Shown here piece by piece: positions 52,606-61,341 of a stretch of DNA of 64,000 nt; the first letter of the stretch is position 1; each line of letters starts with the position of its first letter. The notes under the pieces are model-generated. The model was not told where the DNA came from. It made no database searches and worked only from the letters and a program-made list of their open reading frames with translations. Position numbers and translations under genes: made by a program. Where the stretch lies: NCBI GenBank assembly GCA_024698345.1, contig JAILRH010000255.1, forward strand, positions 1 through 64,000, read 5' to 3'. Source of the stretch: Lachnospiraceae bacterium (GTDB lineage: Bacteria; Bacillota; Clostridia; Lachnospirales; Lachnospiraceae).

Positions 52606-53445
52606 ATGGATAATAAGAGATTAGTGACTTTGATACTCAAATATATTTTTTCGTTTTTTGTGGCAATTTCTTTGTTTGTACTGGTACTATGCATGGAATT
52701 TGGTTTTGGTTTTCTGAATGAGCAGACAGTGAGAAAAGGCTTGATTGGCTCAGGTTACGTCAGAAATATTACCAATGATTTGACGGAGATTATTGAAAAT
52801 GAGATTAAAGAGAGCGCACTTCCAAAAACTTTATCAAGCGAACTTGTTGATTATGAAAAAATGTACATCACAGTTAACAATGCAATCGAAAAAGGTTTGG
52901 ACGGAAAAGGAGTGGGCGACACCGTAGATGATGTTGCGGCATTTAAGGAAGAATTCCGTAATAAAGTATTTAATTATTTGGAAGAACAAAATGTCGAAGT
53001 GGACAGTGAATTGGAAAAGAGCGTTGAAACACTGTCTGAAAAGGTGGCATCCATATACAGAAAATATGCAAAGTCAAAAATGACTTCTAAATACTACAAC
53101 TATGTTAGGAAAGTTAAGAACACTATTGTTATAACTATAATTGTGTGCGTAGTTGTATTGGTATTGTCAATAGTGATACTGTACAGTCTTAACAGCTACA
53201 GGCACAGGGCGGTAAGAGGTATTTCTTTTGGAGTGCTTACAGCGCTTTTTTGTAACATTGCAGCCCAGATATTTACGTATATATCATTTAACAGTATGAA
53301 TAAAATGAATTTTCATGAATATTATGCTGATTTTTTGACGGAATATGTGGGAAAATCCATGACAATATGGTATACTATAAATGTTGCACTTTTACTGTGC
53401 TTTGTGGGACTTTTAATTAGAATAAGAAAGCTGAAAGAGTCATAA
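52606..53445 (+). CDS. Four-helix membrane protein beside sortase
   Basis: A 279-residue protein whose ATG is 2 nt after the sortase stop. The first helix (~10-32) is followed by a ~140-residue extracytoplasmic segment rich in Glu and Lys (DLTEIIENEIKESALPKTL, LEEQNVEVDSELEKSVETLSEKVASIY) that looks helical. Three helices then come close together (~178-200, ~206-229, ~250-273) and a basic C-terminus stays inside. No family recognised. Tight coupling to the sortase suggests it assists anchoring or substrate delivery. Confidence 0.7.
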   Translation: MDNKRLVTLILKYIFSFFVAISLFVLVLCMEFGFGFLNEQTVRKGLIGSGYVRNITNDLTEIIENEIKESALPKTLSSELVDYEKMYITVNNAIEKGLDGKGVGDTVDDVAAFKEEFRNKVFNYLEEQNVEVDSELEKSVETLSEKVASIYRKYAKSKMTSKYYNYVRKVKNTIVITIIVCVVVLVLSIVILYSLNSYRHRAVRGISFGVLTALFCNIAAQIFTYISFNSMNKMNFHEYYADFLTEYVGKSMTIWYTINVALLLCFVGLLIRIRKLKES

Positions 53446-53464
53446 CGGCTTGTCCGACTCAGAC

Positions 53465-53522
53465 AAAGTTTACACGTAGTTCGCAGTAAGAACTCCTAGG
53501 GTGTTTTCGTGTAGCAAACTTT
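53465..53522 (+). terminator. Hairpin between sortase and polysaccharide genes
   Basis: AAAGTTTACACG (53465-53476) pairs with CGTGTAGCAAACTTT (53508-53522) with one bulge. The loop contains a second small stem (GTTCGCAGTAAGAAC). It probably terminates the sortase transcript or attenuates the exopolysaccharide operon. Confidence 0.6.
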
Positions 53523-53553
53523 ATAATTACAAATAATAGAAAGCAGGAAGGTT

Positions 53554-54348
53554 ATGAAACAACAGACAAACAGAAGATTAAACAATCAGATGGAAGATGC
53601 TATAGATTTGTATGAGTTATTTCTCAATGTAAAGAAACACATACTCAAGATTATTGCGGTGGTTATTGCATTTGCAATTATAGCAATGATTTATACGAAC
53701 TATTTTGTAAAGCCTCTTTATAAATCAACATCAAAGATTTATATCAGAGCAAATTCACAGACTATTATCAGTGTCAGTGATATTCAGATTGGTAGTGCGC
53801 TTGCGTACGATTACGAAGAAATGATAAAGAGCAGACCGGTTCAGGAACAGGTTATCAAGAATCTTGGACTTAATATGTCTTACGGAGCTCTTCTCAGCAG
53901 AGTTACAGTCAATAATCCTGAAAAGACCCGTATGGTAACTATCACAATAACATATGAAGATCCGGTTGTTGCCATGAAGATTGCAAATGAGATGGCAGAG
54001 ATTTCGAAAAAAGAGATCGCCAGCATCATGAATATTGATGAGCCGGCAATTGTGGAGACAGCTATTGAGGCAAAGAACCCATCAAGTCCTAATATGACAA
54101 AGAACGTTGCAATGGCTATGATGCTTGCTTTTATCTTGTCTGTCGGAGTTATTCTTGTACTTCAGATGCTTGATAATACAGTTTATACTCCTGAGGATGT
54201 TGAGAAGTATATAGGTCTCAATACACTTGCTGTAGTTCCTGACAGTAGCAATAATGATAAGAAGAGAAGAAAAAAATATAAAAAGAGTAACAAAAACAGC
54301 AGGTCCTCAGATATAAATAACAACAATAAATCAGGTGATAATAAATAA
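53554..54348 (+). CDS. Wzz/YveK-type polysaccharide chain-length modulator
   Basis: A 264-residue protein; ATG follows GGAAGG. It has the Wzz layout: a short N-terminal part with EDAIDLYELFLNVKKHI, a membrane helix (~30-50), a periplasm-facing helical and beta domain (YKSTSKIYI, NPEKTRMVTITITYEDP), and a second helix (~190-210) after NPSSPN. The C-terminal tail (DNTVYTPEDVEKYIGLNTLAVVPD, then a Lys/Asn-rich end) is the part that activates the partner BY-kinase in Firmicutes. The kinase gene follows 20 nt later, as in CapA/CapB and YwqC/YwqD pairs. It controls polymer length together with that kinase. Confidence 0.92.
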   Translation: MKQQTNRRLNNQMEDAIDLYELFLNVKKHILKIIAVVIAFAIIAMIYTNYFVKPLYKSTSKIYIRANSQTIISVSDIQIGSALAYDYEEMIKSRPVQEQVIKNLGLNMSYGALLSRVTVNNPEKTRMVTITITYEDPVVAMKIANEMAEISKKEIASIMNIDEPAIVETAIEAKNPSSPNMTKNVAMAMMLAFILSVGVILVLQMLDNTVYTPEDVEKYIGLNTLAVVPDSSNNDKKRRKKYKKSNKNSRSSDINNNNKSGDNK

Positions 54349-54368
54349 GTATAGGAAGGATAAATGAT

Positions 54369-55052
54369 ATGCAGATTACATTAGATAAGTTCGAAGAACT
54401 TGATTACGCGAAGAGTGAAGCAATTAGTTCATTGCAGACTAACATCAGTTTCTGCGGTGACGATAACAGGGTTATCCTTTTTACCAGTTCAGCACCGAAT
54501 GAAGGAAAGAGTACTCTTGTGATGCAGCTTGGAAGGGATATGGCAGCTAATGAATTGAAAGTACTTGTAATTGACGCTGACCTTAGAAAGTCAGTCCTTA
54601 TGGAGAGACATTCTGTGAGGAGCGGAAAAGGAGCGATAAAGGGTTTGTCGCACTATCTCAGTGGACAGGTAAAGTTAGATAAGGTTATATGTTCTACCAA
54701 CATCCCAAATTTTGATGTTATTTTTTCAGGACATACAACTCCAAAGCCTGCAGAACTTCTGAGAAATAATTATTTCAAAGAACTTATTGCTTACGGAAGA
54801 GAGAATTATGATGTGGTATTGGTTGATGCACCACCACTTGGAATGGTTATCGATGCAGCGGTTATCGCATCGGAAGTTGACGGGGCAGTCATTGTTATTG
54901 AGGCCGGAAAGTGTCCTTACAAGGACATTCTGGATGTTAAGAAACAGCTCGAAGTTACAGGAGTAAATATACTTGGTTCTGTTATTAACAAGGCACCTGT
55001 TGCCAGTGGAAAGTACTATTCTAAGTACTACAGCAAGTACGGAAAGTATTAA
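54369..55052 (+). CDS. CpsD/CapB-type bacterial tyrosine kinase
   Basis: A 227-residue BY-kinase. It has Walker A SSAPNEGKSTL (~40-50), the A' motif VLVIDADLRKS (~75-85) and Walker B VVLVDAPPLG, and a C-terminal tyrosine cluster (GKYYSKYYSKYGKY) that is autophosphorylated in this family. Kinase activity depends on the adjacent Wzz-type protein, and cycling of the tyrosine cluster controls exopolysaccharide synthesis and export. Start ATG 54369 is 9 nt after AAGGA. The stop overlaps a small membrane peptide gene by one base. Confidence 0.95.
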   Translation: MQITLDKFEELDYAKSEAISSLQTNISFCGDDNRVILFTSSAPNEGKSTLVMQLGRDMAANELKVLVIDADLRKSVLMERHSVRSGKGAIKGLSHYLSGQVKLDKVICSTNIPNFDVIFSGHTTPKPAELLRNNYFKELIAYGRENYDVVLVDAPPLGMVIDAAVIASEVDGAVIVIEAGKCPYKDILDVKKQLEVTGVNILGSVINKAPVASGKYYSKYYSKYGKY

Positions 55053-55156
55053 TGAGTATTTATATAATAATTATAATAATTATAGTAATTACACTAATTA
55101 CATTAATTATATTGCATGCGAATGGTATTGATAATAATCCATGTGTGAAAGATTGA
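55052..55156 (+). CDS. 34-residue membrane peptide overlapping kinase stop
   Basis: The kinase stop TAA shares its last A with an ATG (TAATG). The frame runs 34 codons: Met-Ser-Ile-Tyr, then a long Ile/Val/Leu/Thr helix to residue ~20, then HANGIDNNPCVKD and TGA. This is a single membrane span with a short polar end that includes one Cys. GGAAAG at the end of the kinase gene could serve as ribosome binding site, and the overlap would couple translation. I cannot name it. It may be a small partner of the Wzz-kinase pair or a chance open frame in A+T-rich DNA. Confidence 0.4.
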   Translation: MSIYIIIIIIIVITLITLIILHANGIDNNPCVKD

Positions 55157-55261
55157 TTACAGTAAATGAAATAAAGATGATTAATCGTATATGTTGGGGT
55201 AGAAGGATGATTTAGACCTGTGTGTCTTTAGGATTCATGAAAAACAAAAGAGGATATGGAT

Positions 55262-57313
55262 ATGAAAGATATTAAGAATGAAATTGACATTGATAATAAT
55301 GCAACCGAAAAGACAACCCAGAGATGGGAGTGGATTTCTATAGGACTGATGGCATATGATGCATTGGCTATAGCAGCAAGTTTTTTCCTTGCTCTTTGGT
55401 TTAGATTTGACTGCAAGTATTCAGCAATTCCAAAGATTTATTTGACGCCGTATTTGCATTTTATTCTTATCGGAATAGCTTTTACAGTTCTTGTATTTTG
55501 GAGATTACATTTATATAACAGTATTTGGAAGTTTGTCAGTTACGTGGAATTACTTAGAATGACATTGGCAACAATAGTTAGCTTTTTGTTTCACTGTGTT
55601 GTTATCACGTTGTTCTTCAAGAAGATGCCAATGTCGTACTATTTGTTTGGTATTATTCTTCAGTTTGTTTCGACTCTCGGTATCAGATTTTCCTACAGAT
55701 TCGTTCTGTTACTCAGAGGAAGAAAGGATGAGACTGTCAAATATACAAAGATGTCCAACGTTATGCTTATAGGAGCAGGAAAAGCAGGACAGATGATTCT
55801 TCGCGATATTAAGGATGCTAAAGAAATCAATGACAGGGTTTGCTGTATTATTGATGATGACCCTAATACATGGGGACGTGCAATAGACGGTATTCCTGTT
55901 GTTGGAGGAAGAGATGACATACTTAAGAATGTAGAGGAATATGAGATTGATAAGATATTCCTTACAATTCCAAGTGCTACAGCACTTGATAAGAGAGAAA
56001 TTCTCAACATCTGTAGTGAGACAGGATGTGAACTTAAGAATCTTCCGGGAGCATTTCAGTTTGTTAACGGTGAGATTAATGTAAATGCCTTGAAGGACGT
56101 AGCGGTTGAGGATCTTCTTGGAAGAGAGCAGATAAAGGTTAATCTTGACGAGATTCTGAATCAGATTAGCGGGAAGGTCTGCCTGGTGTCAGGTGGAGGT
56201 GGAAGCATCGGTTCAGAACTTTGCAGGCAGATAGCTACACATAATCCAAAGCAGTTGATTATATTAGACATATATGAGAACAATGCGTATGATATTCAAC
56301 AGGAACTGAAGAGAAAGTATCCTGAACTTGATTTGGTCGTTCTTGTTGGGTCAGTGAGAGATTCAAGAAGAGTGAGAGCTATTTTTGAAGAGTATCATCC
56401 TGACATCGTGTATCATGCAGCTGCACATAAACATGTACCTCTTATGGAGGACAGTCCGTGTGAGGCAATTAAGAATAATTCAATAGGTACATATAAGATT
56501 GCATATGAGGCAATGATGAACGGAACCAAAAAGTTTGTTCTTATCAGTACAGATAAGGCTGTTAATCCTACTAATATTATGGGAGCAAGTAAGAGACTTT
56601 GTGAGATGATTATACAGTCTTTTGACCGTATGATAAAAGAAAATACACCGGATAAACTTCCATTATTATTTGCTCATTCAGAAGACGAAGATGGTTCAAT
56701 CAGCAATCACAGATCTCTTCCTAAAGAGATTAAGACAGAGTTTGTTGCAGTACGTTTTGGAAATGTTCTTGGAAGTAACGGTTCGGTTATTCCTCTGTTC
56801 AAGAAACAGATTGAGGAGGGTGGTCCTGTTACAGTAACTCATCCTGATATTATCAGATATTTCATGACAATCCCTGAGGCAGTAAGTCTTGTACTTCAGG
56901 CGGGAGCTTACGCAAAAGGGGGAGAAATATTTGTCCTTGATATGGGAGAACCGGTAAAGATTGATACTCTTGCAAGGAATCTTATCAAACTTTCAGGACT
57001 TAAGCCTGATGTTGATATCAGAATTGAATATACCGGATTACGACCTGGTGAAAAATTATTTGAAGAGAAACTTATGGCTGAAGAAGGTATGAAAAAGACT
57101 GCAAATAATCTGATTCACATAGGAAAGCCTATTGAGTTTGAAATAGAAGAATTCTTAGGACAGTTAGAAGAACTGATGTATGAATCTTACAACAATTGTG
57201 TCAGGGTGCCTGAGATAGTTGAGTCGATTGTACCAACATATCATCCTGTCGGAGTGAATGGTGATAAGTACAAGAGAGATGAGTACAAGAAGTTATTCAA
57301 AGTTGTTGGATAA
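55262..57313 (+). CDS. WbpM/PglF-type nucleotide-sugar 4,6-dehydratase
   Basis: The start is ATG 55262, 8 nt after AGAGG; ATG 55256 is too close to it. The 683-residue protein has about four N-terminal membrane helices (~20-125), a first Rossmann-type fold (MLIGAGKAGQMILRDI) and the catalytic SDR domain (VSGGGGSIGSELCRQI). The active site STDKAVNPTNIMGASK lacks the usual Tyr and carries Met-x-x-x-Lys, as in WbpM and PglF, which convert UDP-GlcNAc to the 4-keto-6-deoxy sugar. The product feeds amino-deoxy sugars for surface polysaccharide. Of full length for the large membrane form. It follows the kinase module and precedes a CapF-type reductase. Confidence 0.92.
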   Translation: MKDIKNEIDIDNNATEKTTQRWEWISIGLMAYDALAIAASFFLALWFRFDCKYSAIPKIYLTPYLHFILIGIAFTVLVFWRLHLYNSIWKFVSYVELLRMTLATIVSFLFHCVVITLFFKKMPMSYYLFGIILQFVSTLGIRFSYRFVLLLRGRKDETVKYTKMSNVMLIGAGKAGQMILRDIKDAKEINDRVCCIIDDDPNTWGRAIDGIPVVGGRDDILKNVEEYEIDKIFLTIPSATALDKREILNICSETGCELKNLPGAFQFVNGEINVNALKDVAVEDLLGREQIKVNLDEILNQISGKVCLVSGGGGSIGSELCRQIATHNPKQLIILDIYENNAYDIQQELKRKYPELDLVVLVGSVRDSRRVRAIFEEYHPDIVYHAAAHKHVPLMEDSPCEAIKNNSIGTYKIAYEAMMNGTKKFVLISTDKAVNPTNIMGASKRLCEMIIQSFDRMIKENTPDKLPLLFAHSEDEDGSISNHRSLPKEIKTEFVAVRFGNVLGSNGSVIPLFKKQIEEGGPVTVTHPDIIRYFMTIPEAVSLVLQAGAYAKGGEIFVLDMGEPVKIDTLARNLIKLSGLKPDVDIRIEYTGLRPGEKLFEEKLMAEEGMKKTANNLIHIGKPIEFEIEEFLGQLEELMYESYNNCVRVPEIVESIVPTYHPVGVNGDKYKRDEYKKLFKVVG

Positions 57314-57425
57314 TAAATGAATTCTAATAAATATTAAATTGATTTTTAATGATTACAGGTGAGTGTGTATTACATTTAATAAGATAATTGTTAATAATAT
57401 ACTGAATATTATTAGTAGTACAGTG

Positions 57426-57461
57426 ATTATGACATCATATTTTAGGGTATGATGTCATAAT
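57426..57461. promoter_or_regulatory. 14-bp inverted repeat before reductase gene
   Basis: ATTATGACATCATA (57426-57439) and TATGATGTCATAAT (57448-57461), perfect arms with an 8-nt loop. No T run follows, so it could be an operator or an RNA hairpin rather than a terminator. It lies in the 230-bp gap ahead of the gene at 57546, which holds nothing else I recognise. Confidence 0.5.
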
Positions 57462-57545
57462 TGTATATAGAGAATCAGACATTAGAATTGAGCTTAAAAA
57501 GAACAGATATATCAGAAAAATAACAGTATGAAAGGAATTGAAAAA

Positions 57546-58742
57546 ATGAACATTTTAGTTACCGGCGCAAAAGGTATGGTTGGAACAGCCCTTGTTAATA
57601 ATCTGAAAAACATTAGAGATTACAAGAACAGAACAAGACCTAATATTGTAATTGATGAGGTCTTTGAGTACGACTTGGATTCTACTGAGGAAGAACTCGA
57701 AAAATATTGCAGAGAAGCTGAGTTTGTGTTTAATCTTGCAGGTGTTAACAGACCTGAAAATCAGGAAGAATTTATGAATGGCAATTTCGGTTTCGCATCT
57801 CAACTTCTTGATTGTCTCAAAAAATATAATAATAAGGCACCTGTAATGCTTAGTTCTTCTGTTCAGGCGACTTTATCAGGAAGATTTGGCGATTCAGAGT
57901 ATGGACGTTCTAAAAAGGCCGGGGAAGATTTGTTTTTTGAATATGGAAAAGAGACAGGAGCAAAAGTGGCAGTTTACAGATTTCCTAATCTTATGGGACA
58001 TTCCAGACCAAAATACAATTCAGCAGTGTCTACATTTTGCTATGCGGTTGCAAATGATGAAGATTTTACTGTAAATGACAGAAGTACTGAATTGGAACTG
58101 CTCTATATTGATGATTTGGTAGAAGGAATGTTTGACCTTTTAGAAGGAAAGGAAAAACATTGCGAGTACGATGGAGTAGAGGCGGTGGAGAGAGAAGATG
58201 GACGTTTCTGCTATGTTCCAGCAACGCATAAGGTTACGCTTGGTGAGATAGTTGATCTGTTAAATGAATTCAAAGAGCAGCCTGTAACTCTTATGATGCC
58301 AAAGATGCCGGAAGGCTCTTTTGCAAAGAAACTGTATTCTTTGTATCTTACATATTTACCAAAGGAAAAGTTTAAGTATGCACTGAAGACAAATGCTGAT
58401 GAGCGAGGATCGTTCACTGAACTTGTCCATACTGAGGATTGCGGACAGGTTTCAATTAATATAAGTAAGCCTGGCGTGGTGAAGGGGCAGCATTGGCACA
58501 ATACTAAATGGGAATTGTTTATCGTTGTTTCAGGTCATGGCTTGATTCAGGAACGCAACATTAACACGGGTGAGATGGTTGAATTTGAAGTGAGTGGCGA
58601 TAAGATTGAAGCTATTCATATGATACCGGGCTGGACTCACAATATTATCAACTTAAGCGAGACAGAGAATCTTGTTACGGTTATGACTTGTAATGAGATA
58701 TTTAACCCTGCAAAACCGGATACTTTCTTTGAAGAAGTATAA
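57546..58742 (+). CDS. CapF-type bifunctional SDR-cupin sugar reductase
   Basis: The start is ATG 57546, 9 nt after AAAGGA. The 398-residue protein opens with a Rossmann motif (ILVTGAKGMVGTALV), and has an SDR core (residues 1-~260: NLAGVNRPENQEEF, SEYGRSKKAGEDLFFEYG with the YxxxK pair). A cupin domain (~275-398) follows, with QHWHNTKWELFIVVSGHGLI and a His for metal binding. This is the CapF/WbjC layout: the cupin epimerises and the SDR reduces a 4-keto-6-deoxy-HexNAc on the way to UDP-L-FucNAc. The dehydratase upstream is the WbpM type, not the soluble CapE, so the final sugar is not certain. A CapG-type epimerase is not in the window. Confidence 0.88.
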   Translation: MNILVTGAKGMVGTALVNNLKNIRDYKNRTRPNIVIDEVFEYDLDSTEEELEKYCREAEFVFNLAGVNRPENQEEFMNGNFGFASQLLDCLKKYNNKAPVMLSSSVQATLSGRFGDSEYGRSKKAGEDLFFEYGKETGAKVAVYRFPNLMGHSRPKYNSAVSTFCYAVANDEDFTVNDRSTELELLYIDDLVEGMFDLLEGKEKHCEYDGVEAVEREDGRFCYVPATHKVTLGEIVDLLNEFKEQPVTLMMPKMPEGSFAKKLYSLYLTYLPKEKFKYALKTNADERGSFTELVHTEDCGQVSINISKPGVVKGQHWHNTKWELFIVVSGHGLIQERNINTGEMVEFEVSGDKIEAIHMIPGWTHNIINLSETENLVTVMTCNEIFNPAKPDTFFEEV

Positions 58743-58946
58743 AAAATAATTCTTCATTGCGTTAAAGCATTAAATGTTGTAGAATAAAGGATGGACTGAA
58801 TTATTATGTGGAGCAGAACTGGCTCTTACTAAGGAAGAATTGATTAAAAAGCTGATATAATGTGCGGTAGAAGTACAAATTCAGTAAAAGGAACGCAAAG
58901 GCGTTTTTGATTTATGTATACTTTTGAAAAAGGAAGGAAAATAAAA
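58743..58946. other. Gap before phenylacetate-CoA ligase gene
   Basis: 204 bp. A short open stretch reads GWTELLCGAELALTKEEL and a few more residues to a stop at 58860. It has no start and may be the tail of a lost gene. AACGC/GCGTT with TTTGATTT at 58892-58912 is a small terminator-like hairpin. No clear promoter seen. Confidence 0.35.
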
Positions 58947-60245
58947 ATGGGCAAATATTTTCAAGAAGACATTGAGACAATGCCTCAATCTGAGATTAAG
59001 AAGATTCAGGAGAAGGGCCTTATCGATGTTGTAAAGCGCGTGTATGAGAATGTTCCATATTATGCAAAGAAGATGGAAGAGATAGGTGTTACTCCGGATG
59101 ATATAAAGAACCTGAAGGATATTACTAAGTTACCATTTCTTACAAAAGATGATTTAAGAGATGCATATCCATATGGTTTACTTGCAGTACCTAAGAAGGA
59201 TTGTGTTCGTATTCATTCTACATCAGGAACTACAGGTAAGAGAGTAGTAGATTTCTATACACAGAAGGATTTGGATATGTGGAGCGACTGTACAGCCAGA
59301 GCGTTGGTTGCAGCAGGAGCATCTGAGGAAGATGTAGTTCACGTTTGCTATGGTTACGGATTATTTACAGGTGGTTCCGGAATTCATGACGGTTCTCACA
59401 AGGTTGGATGTCTTACGCTTCCAATGTCATCAGGAAATACAGACAGACAGCTTCAGTTTATGCAGGACATGGAAGCAACAATTCTTTGTTGTACACCTTC
59501 TTATGCTGCATATCTTGCTGAATCTATTGAAAAGAGAGGAATCAAAGATAATCTTAAGTTAAAGGCTGGTATCTTTGGTGCAGAGGCATGGTCTGAAGAT
59601 ATGAGACATTCCATTGAAGGCAAGCTTGGTATCAAAGCTCACGATATATATGGTCTTACTGAGATTCAGGGACCTGGTGTTTCCTTTGAATGTGAAGAGC
59701 AGGACGGAATGCATATCTGTGAAGATTACTTCATTCCTGAGGTAGTTGATCCTGAGACTTTAGAACCTGTACCTGACGGAGAACTTGGAGAACTTGTATT
59801 TACAAGCTTTGCAAAGGAAGCGTTCCCTCTTATCAGATACAGAACAAAAGACATCACATATATTACTCATGAGAAGTGTAAATGTGGACGTACTCACGCA
59901 CGTATCCACAGACTTATGGGAAGAACAGATGATATGCTTATCATCAAGGGTGTAAATGTCTACCCATCACAGGTAGAGGAAGTTCTTATCAAACGTGGTA
60001 TGGAACCTAACTACCAGCTTATCATCGACAGAATTGACAACAGTGATACACTTGATGTTCATGTTGAAAAGAGCGGTATGCTTATCAATTCTGACTACGA
60101 AGTAATCAAGGCTAAAGAGCGCGAAATTGTATCCGGACTTAAGAGCATGCTTGGAATTTACGCTAAGGTTACACTTGTTGAGCCTGATTCAATTCCAAGA
60201 AGTGAAGGAAAAGCTGTAAGAGTAATTGATAACAGAAAGATATAA
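58947..60245 (+). CDS. Phenylacetate-CoA ligase (PaaK family)
   Basis: The start is ATG 58947 after AAGGAAGG; an in-frame ATG at 58914 lacks such a site. The 432-residue adenylate-forming enzyme has the AMP-binding motif HSTSGTTGKR (~residues 90-100), IFGAEAWSEDMR, YGLTEIQGPG, and KCGRTHARIHRLMGRTDDMLIIKGVNVYPSQVEEVL, all typical of PaaK. It activates phenylacetate or another aryl acid with ATP and CoA in the cytoplasm. In gut clostridia these enzymes often act on aryl acids from amino acid fermentation; no partner oxidoreductase is next to it. It stands alone between terminator-like hairpins. Confidence 0.93.
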   Translation: MGKYFQEDIETMPQSEIKKIQEKGLIDVVKRVYENVPYYAKKMEEIGVTPDDIKNLKDITKLPFLTKDDLRDAYPYGLLAVPKKDCVRIHSTSGTTGKRVVDFYTQKDLDMWSDCTARALVAAGASEEDVVHVCYGYGLFTGGSGIHDGSHKVGCLTLPMSSGNTDRQLQFMQDMEATILCCTPSYAAYLAESIEKRGIKDNLKLKAGIFGAEAWSEDMRHSIEGKLGIKAHDIYGLTEIQGPGVSFECEEQDGMHICEDYFIPEVVDPETLEPVPDGELGELVFTSFAKEAFPLIRYRTKDITYITHEKCKCGRTHARIHRLMGRTDDMLIIKGVNVYPSQVEEVLIKRGMEPNYQLIIDRIDNSDTLDVHVEKSGMLINSDYEVIKAKEREIVSGLKSMLGIYAKVTLVEPDSIPRSEGKAVRVIDNRKI

Positions 60246-60312
60246 TAAGCAAAAACATTCAGCCAAATGCATAAAACAAGTGTAGGCTGAAAGGTTGAAT
60301 AGTTATTGTAAT

Positions 60313-60355
60313 AAAAAATTGCAACTAAAGGATTTGCCTTAAGTTGCAATTTTTT
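60313..60355. terminator. Bidirectional terminator between convergent genes
   Basis: AAAAAATTGCAACT (60313-60326) pairs with AGTTGCAATTTTTT (60342-60355) around an AAGG...CCTT inner stem. It serves the ligase gene on + and the DUF2752 gene on -. Confidence 0.9.
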
Positions 60356-60357
60356 GA

Positions 60358-60729
60358 TTAAATGATATTTCGAACAATTCCAAACAAAATAACTATTGCT
60401 AAGATTACATACCACAAATTAGATTTTGAATTCATTAACCTGAAATTACCGTATCGTACGTAATGGTATGTATCATAAATACATATCATTCCTAAAAAAG
60501 GAAGTAGAAAGAATAACAGCTGATTGTGTTGAAATGCCGATTTGAAATCCAAATGCATCATTGAGGTGCACATCCTTGTTATACCGCATCCCGGACATTT
60601 TAATCCGGTAACAAGATTGAAAACACAAGGAATTGCCCAGCCGGTTATGCTTACGAAGATACCGTAACAAATTCCGACAATTATAATGATGCAAATAACA
60701 GATAAACTTTTTTTGAATCTGTTTTTCAT
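60358..60729 (-). CDS. DUF2752 membrane protein
   Basis: A 123-residue protein with three membrane helices. It contains the family signature C-P-G-C-G-I-T-R (GLKCPGCGITRMC) after the first helix and a following amphipathic stretch (HLDFKSAFQHNQLLFFLLPFLGM). The two Cys of the signature may bind metal or form a disulphide; the role of the family is unknown. It starts 2 nt after the stop of the DUF4234 gene, so the two are one unit. The ribosome binding site (AGGAAGC) is rather far from the ATG. Confidence 0.85.
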   Translation of the reverse strand: MKNRFKKSLSVICIIIIVGICYGIFVSITGWAIPCVFNLVTGLKCPGCGITRMCTSMMHLDFKSAFQHNQLLFFLLPFLGMICIYDTYHYVRYGNFRLMNSKSNLWYVILAIVILFGIVRNII

Positions 60730-60731
60730 TA

Positions 60732-61094
60732 TTAGAATTTGGAGCTTCCTGAGCTGAGTTTATTTAATTCGTTCTGGATGATACAGTATGAAATGATGCC
60801 TAATCCTACTAAAGATAGAAGCAGTAAGAGAATTCCATAATTTTCTTTTTGAAGACCGTTCTGTTCTCTAAGCGAATCAATCTTATTACCTGTAACATAC
60901 ATCCAATATAATCCGTAGATACCACATGTTACAAGAGTAAGTAATACTACTACACCACCGGACATGTCTTTTCCGTATGAACCGTAAAGTGTATTGGTAT
61001 CATCGTTTAGACAAGCCAACCAGTATAATCCGTAGATGCCACAAGTTACAAGTGTTAAAATAATCTGTACAGCAATATTTCTTTGTTTTAACAT
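60732..61094 (-). CDS. DUF4234 membrane protein
   Basis: The start is the ATG whose first base is 61094, behind AGAGGAG; the frame is open 10 codons further. The 120-residue protein has a repeated motif, LTLVTCGIYGLYWLA then LTLVTCGIYGLYWMY, which is the DUF4234 mark and an internal duplication. A third helix (ILLLLLSLVGLGIISYCIIQ) precedes a polar end. Family function unknown. It is co-transcribed with DUF2752 on the - strand and divergent from the DUF1846 gene, with a 240-bp shared control region. Confidence 0.88.
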   Translation of the reverse strand: MLKQRNIAVQIILTLVTCGIYGLYWLACLNDDTNTLYGSYGKDMSGGVVVLLTLVTCGIYGLYWMYVTGNKIDSLREQNGLQKENYGILLLLLSLVGLGIISYCIIQNELNKLSSGSSKF

Positions 61095-61232
61095 TTTTTC
61101 TCCTCTTTGTAAAATAATATACAAAAAAATACTATATCATATGAAATGCGATTGCAATAGTAAAATAAAAATATGAAGAAATGACAGTTAAATAAATATA
61201 TGAAGAAATGAATATAAAACTATGTAAAAACT

Positions 61233-61262
61233 TTCGCAAAAAAGAATTATATATGTTATAAT
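61233..61262 (+). promoter_or_regulatory. Probable promoter of DUF1846 gene
   Basis: TTCGCA (61233-61238), 18-bp spacer, perfect TATAAT (61257-61262). Transcription would start near 61270, just ahead of the leader peptide at 61294. Confidence 0.5.
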
Positions 61263-61293
61263 AAAGTTTGTTGTTTTATTATAGAGGTAGAAC

Positions 61294-61341
61294 ATGCATA
61301 AAAAGAAAAATATGTTAGACAAAAGAGGTAGAAATCAGTGA
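61294..61341 (+). CDS. 15-codon leader peptide coupled to DUF1846 gene
   Basis: An ATG at 61294, 4 nt after AGAGGTAG, opens [15 protein letters not shown] and ends TGA at 61339-61341. Its stop overlaps the GTG start of the next gene (GTGA). The ribosome binding site of the DUF1846 gene (AGAGGTAG again, 61324-61331) lies inside this peptide. The layout is that of translational coupling or a small regulatory leader. The peptide is very basic. Confidence 0.5.
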   Translation: MHKKKNMLDKRGRNQ

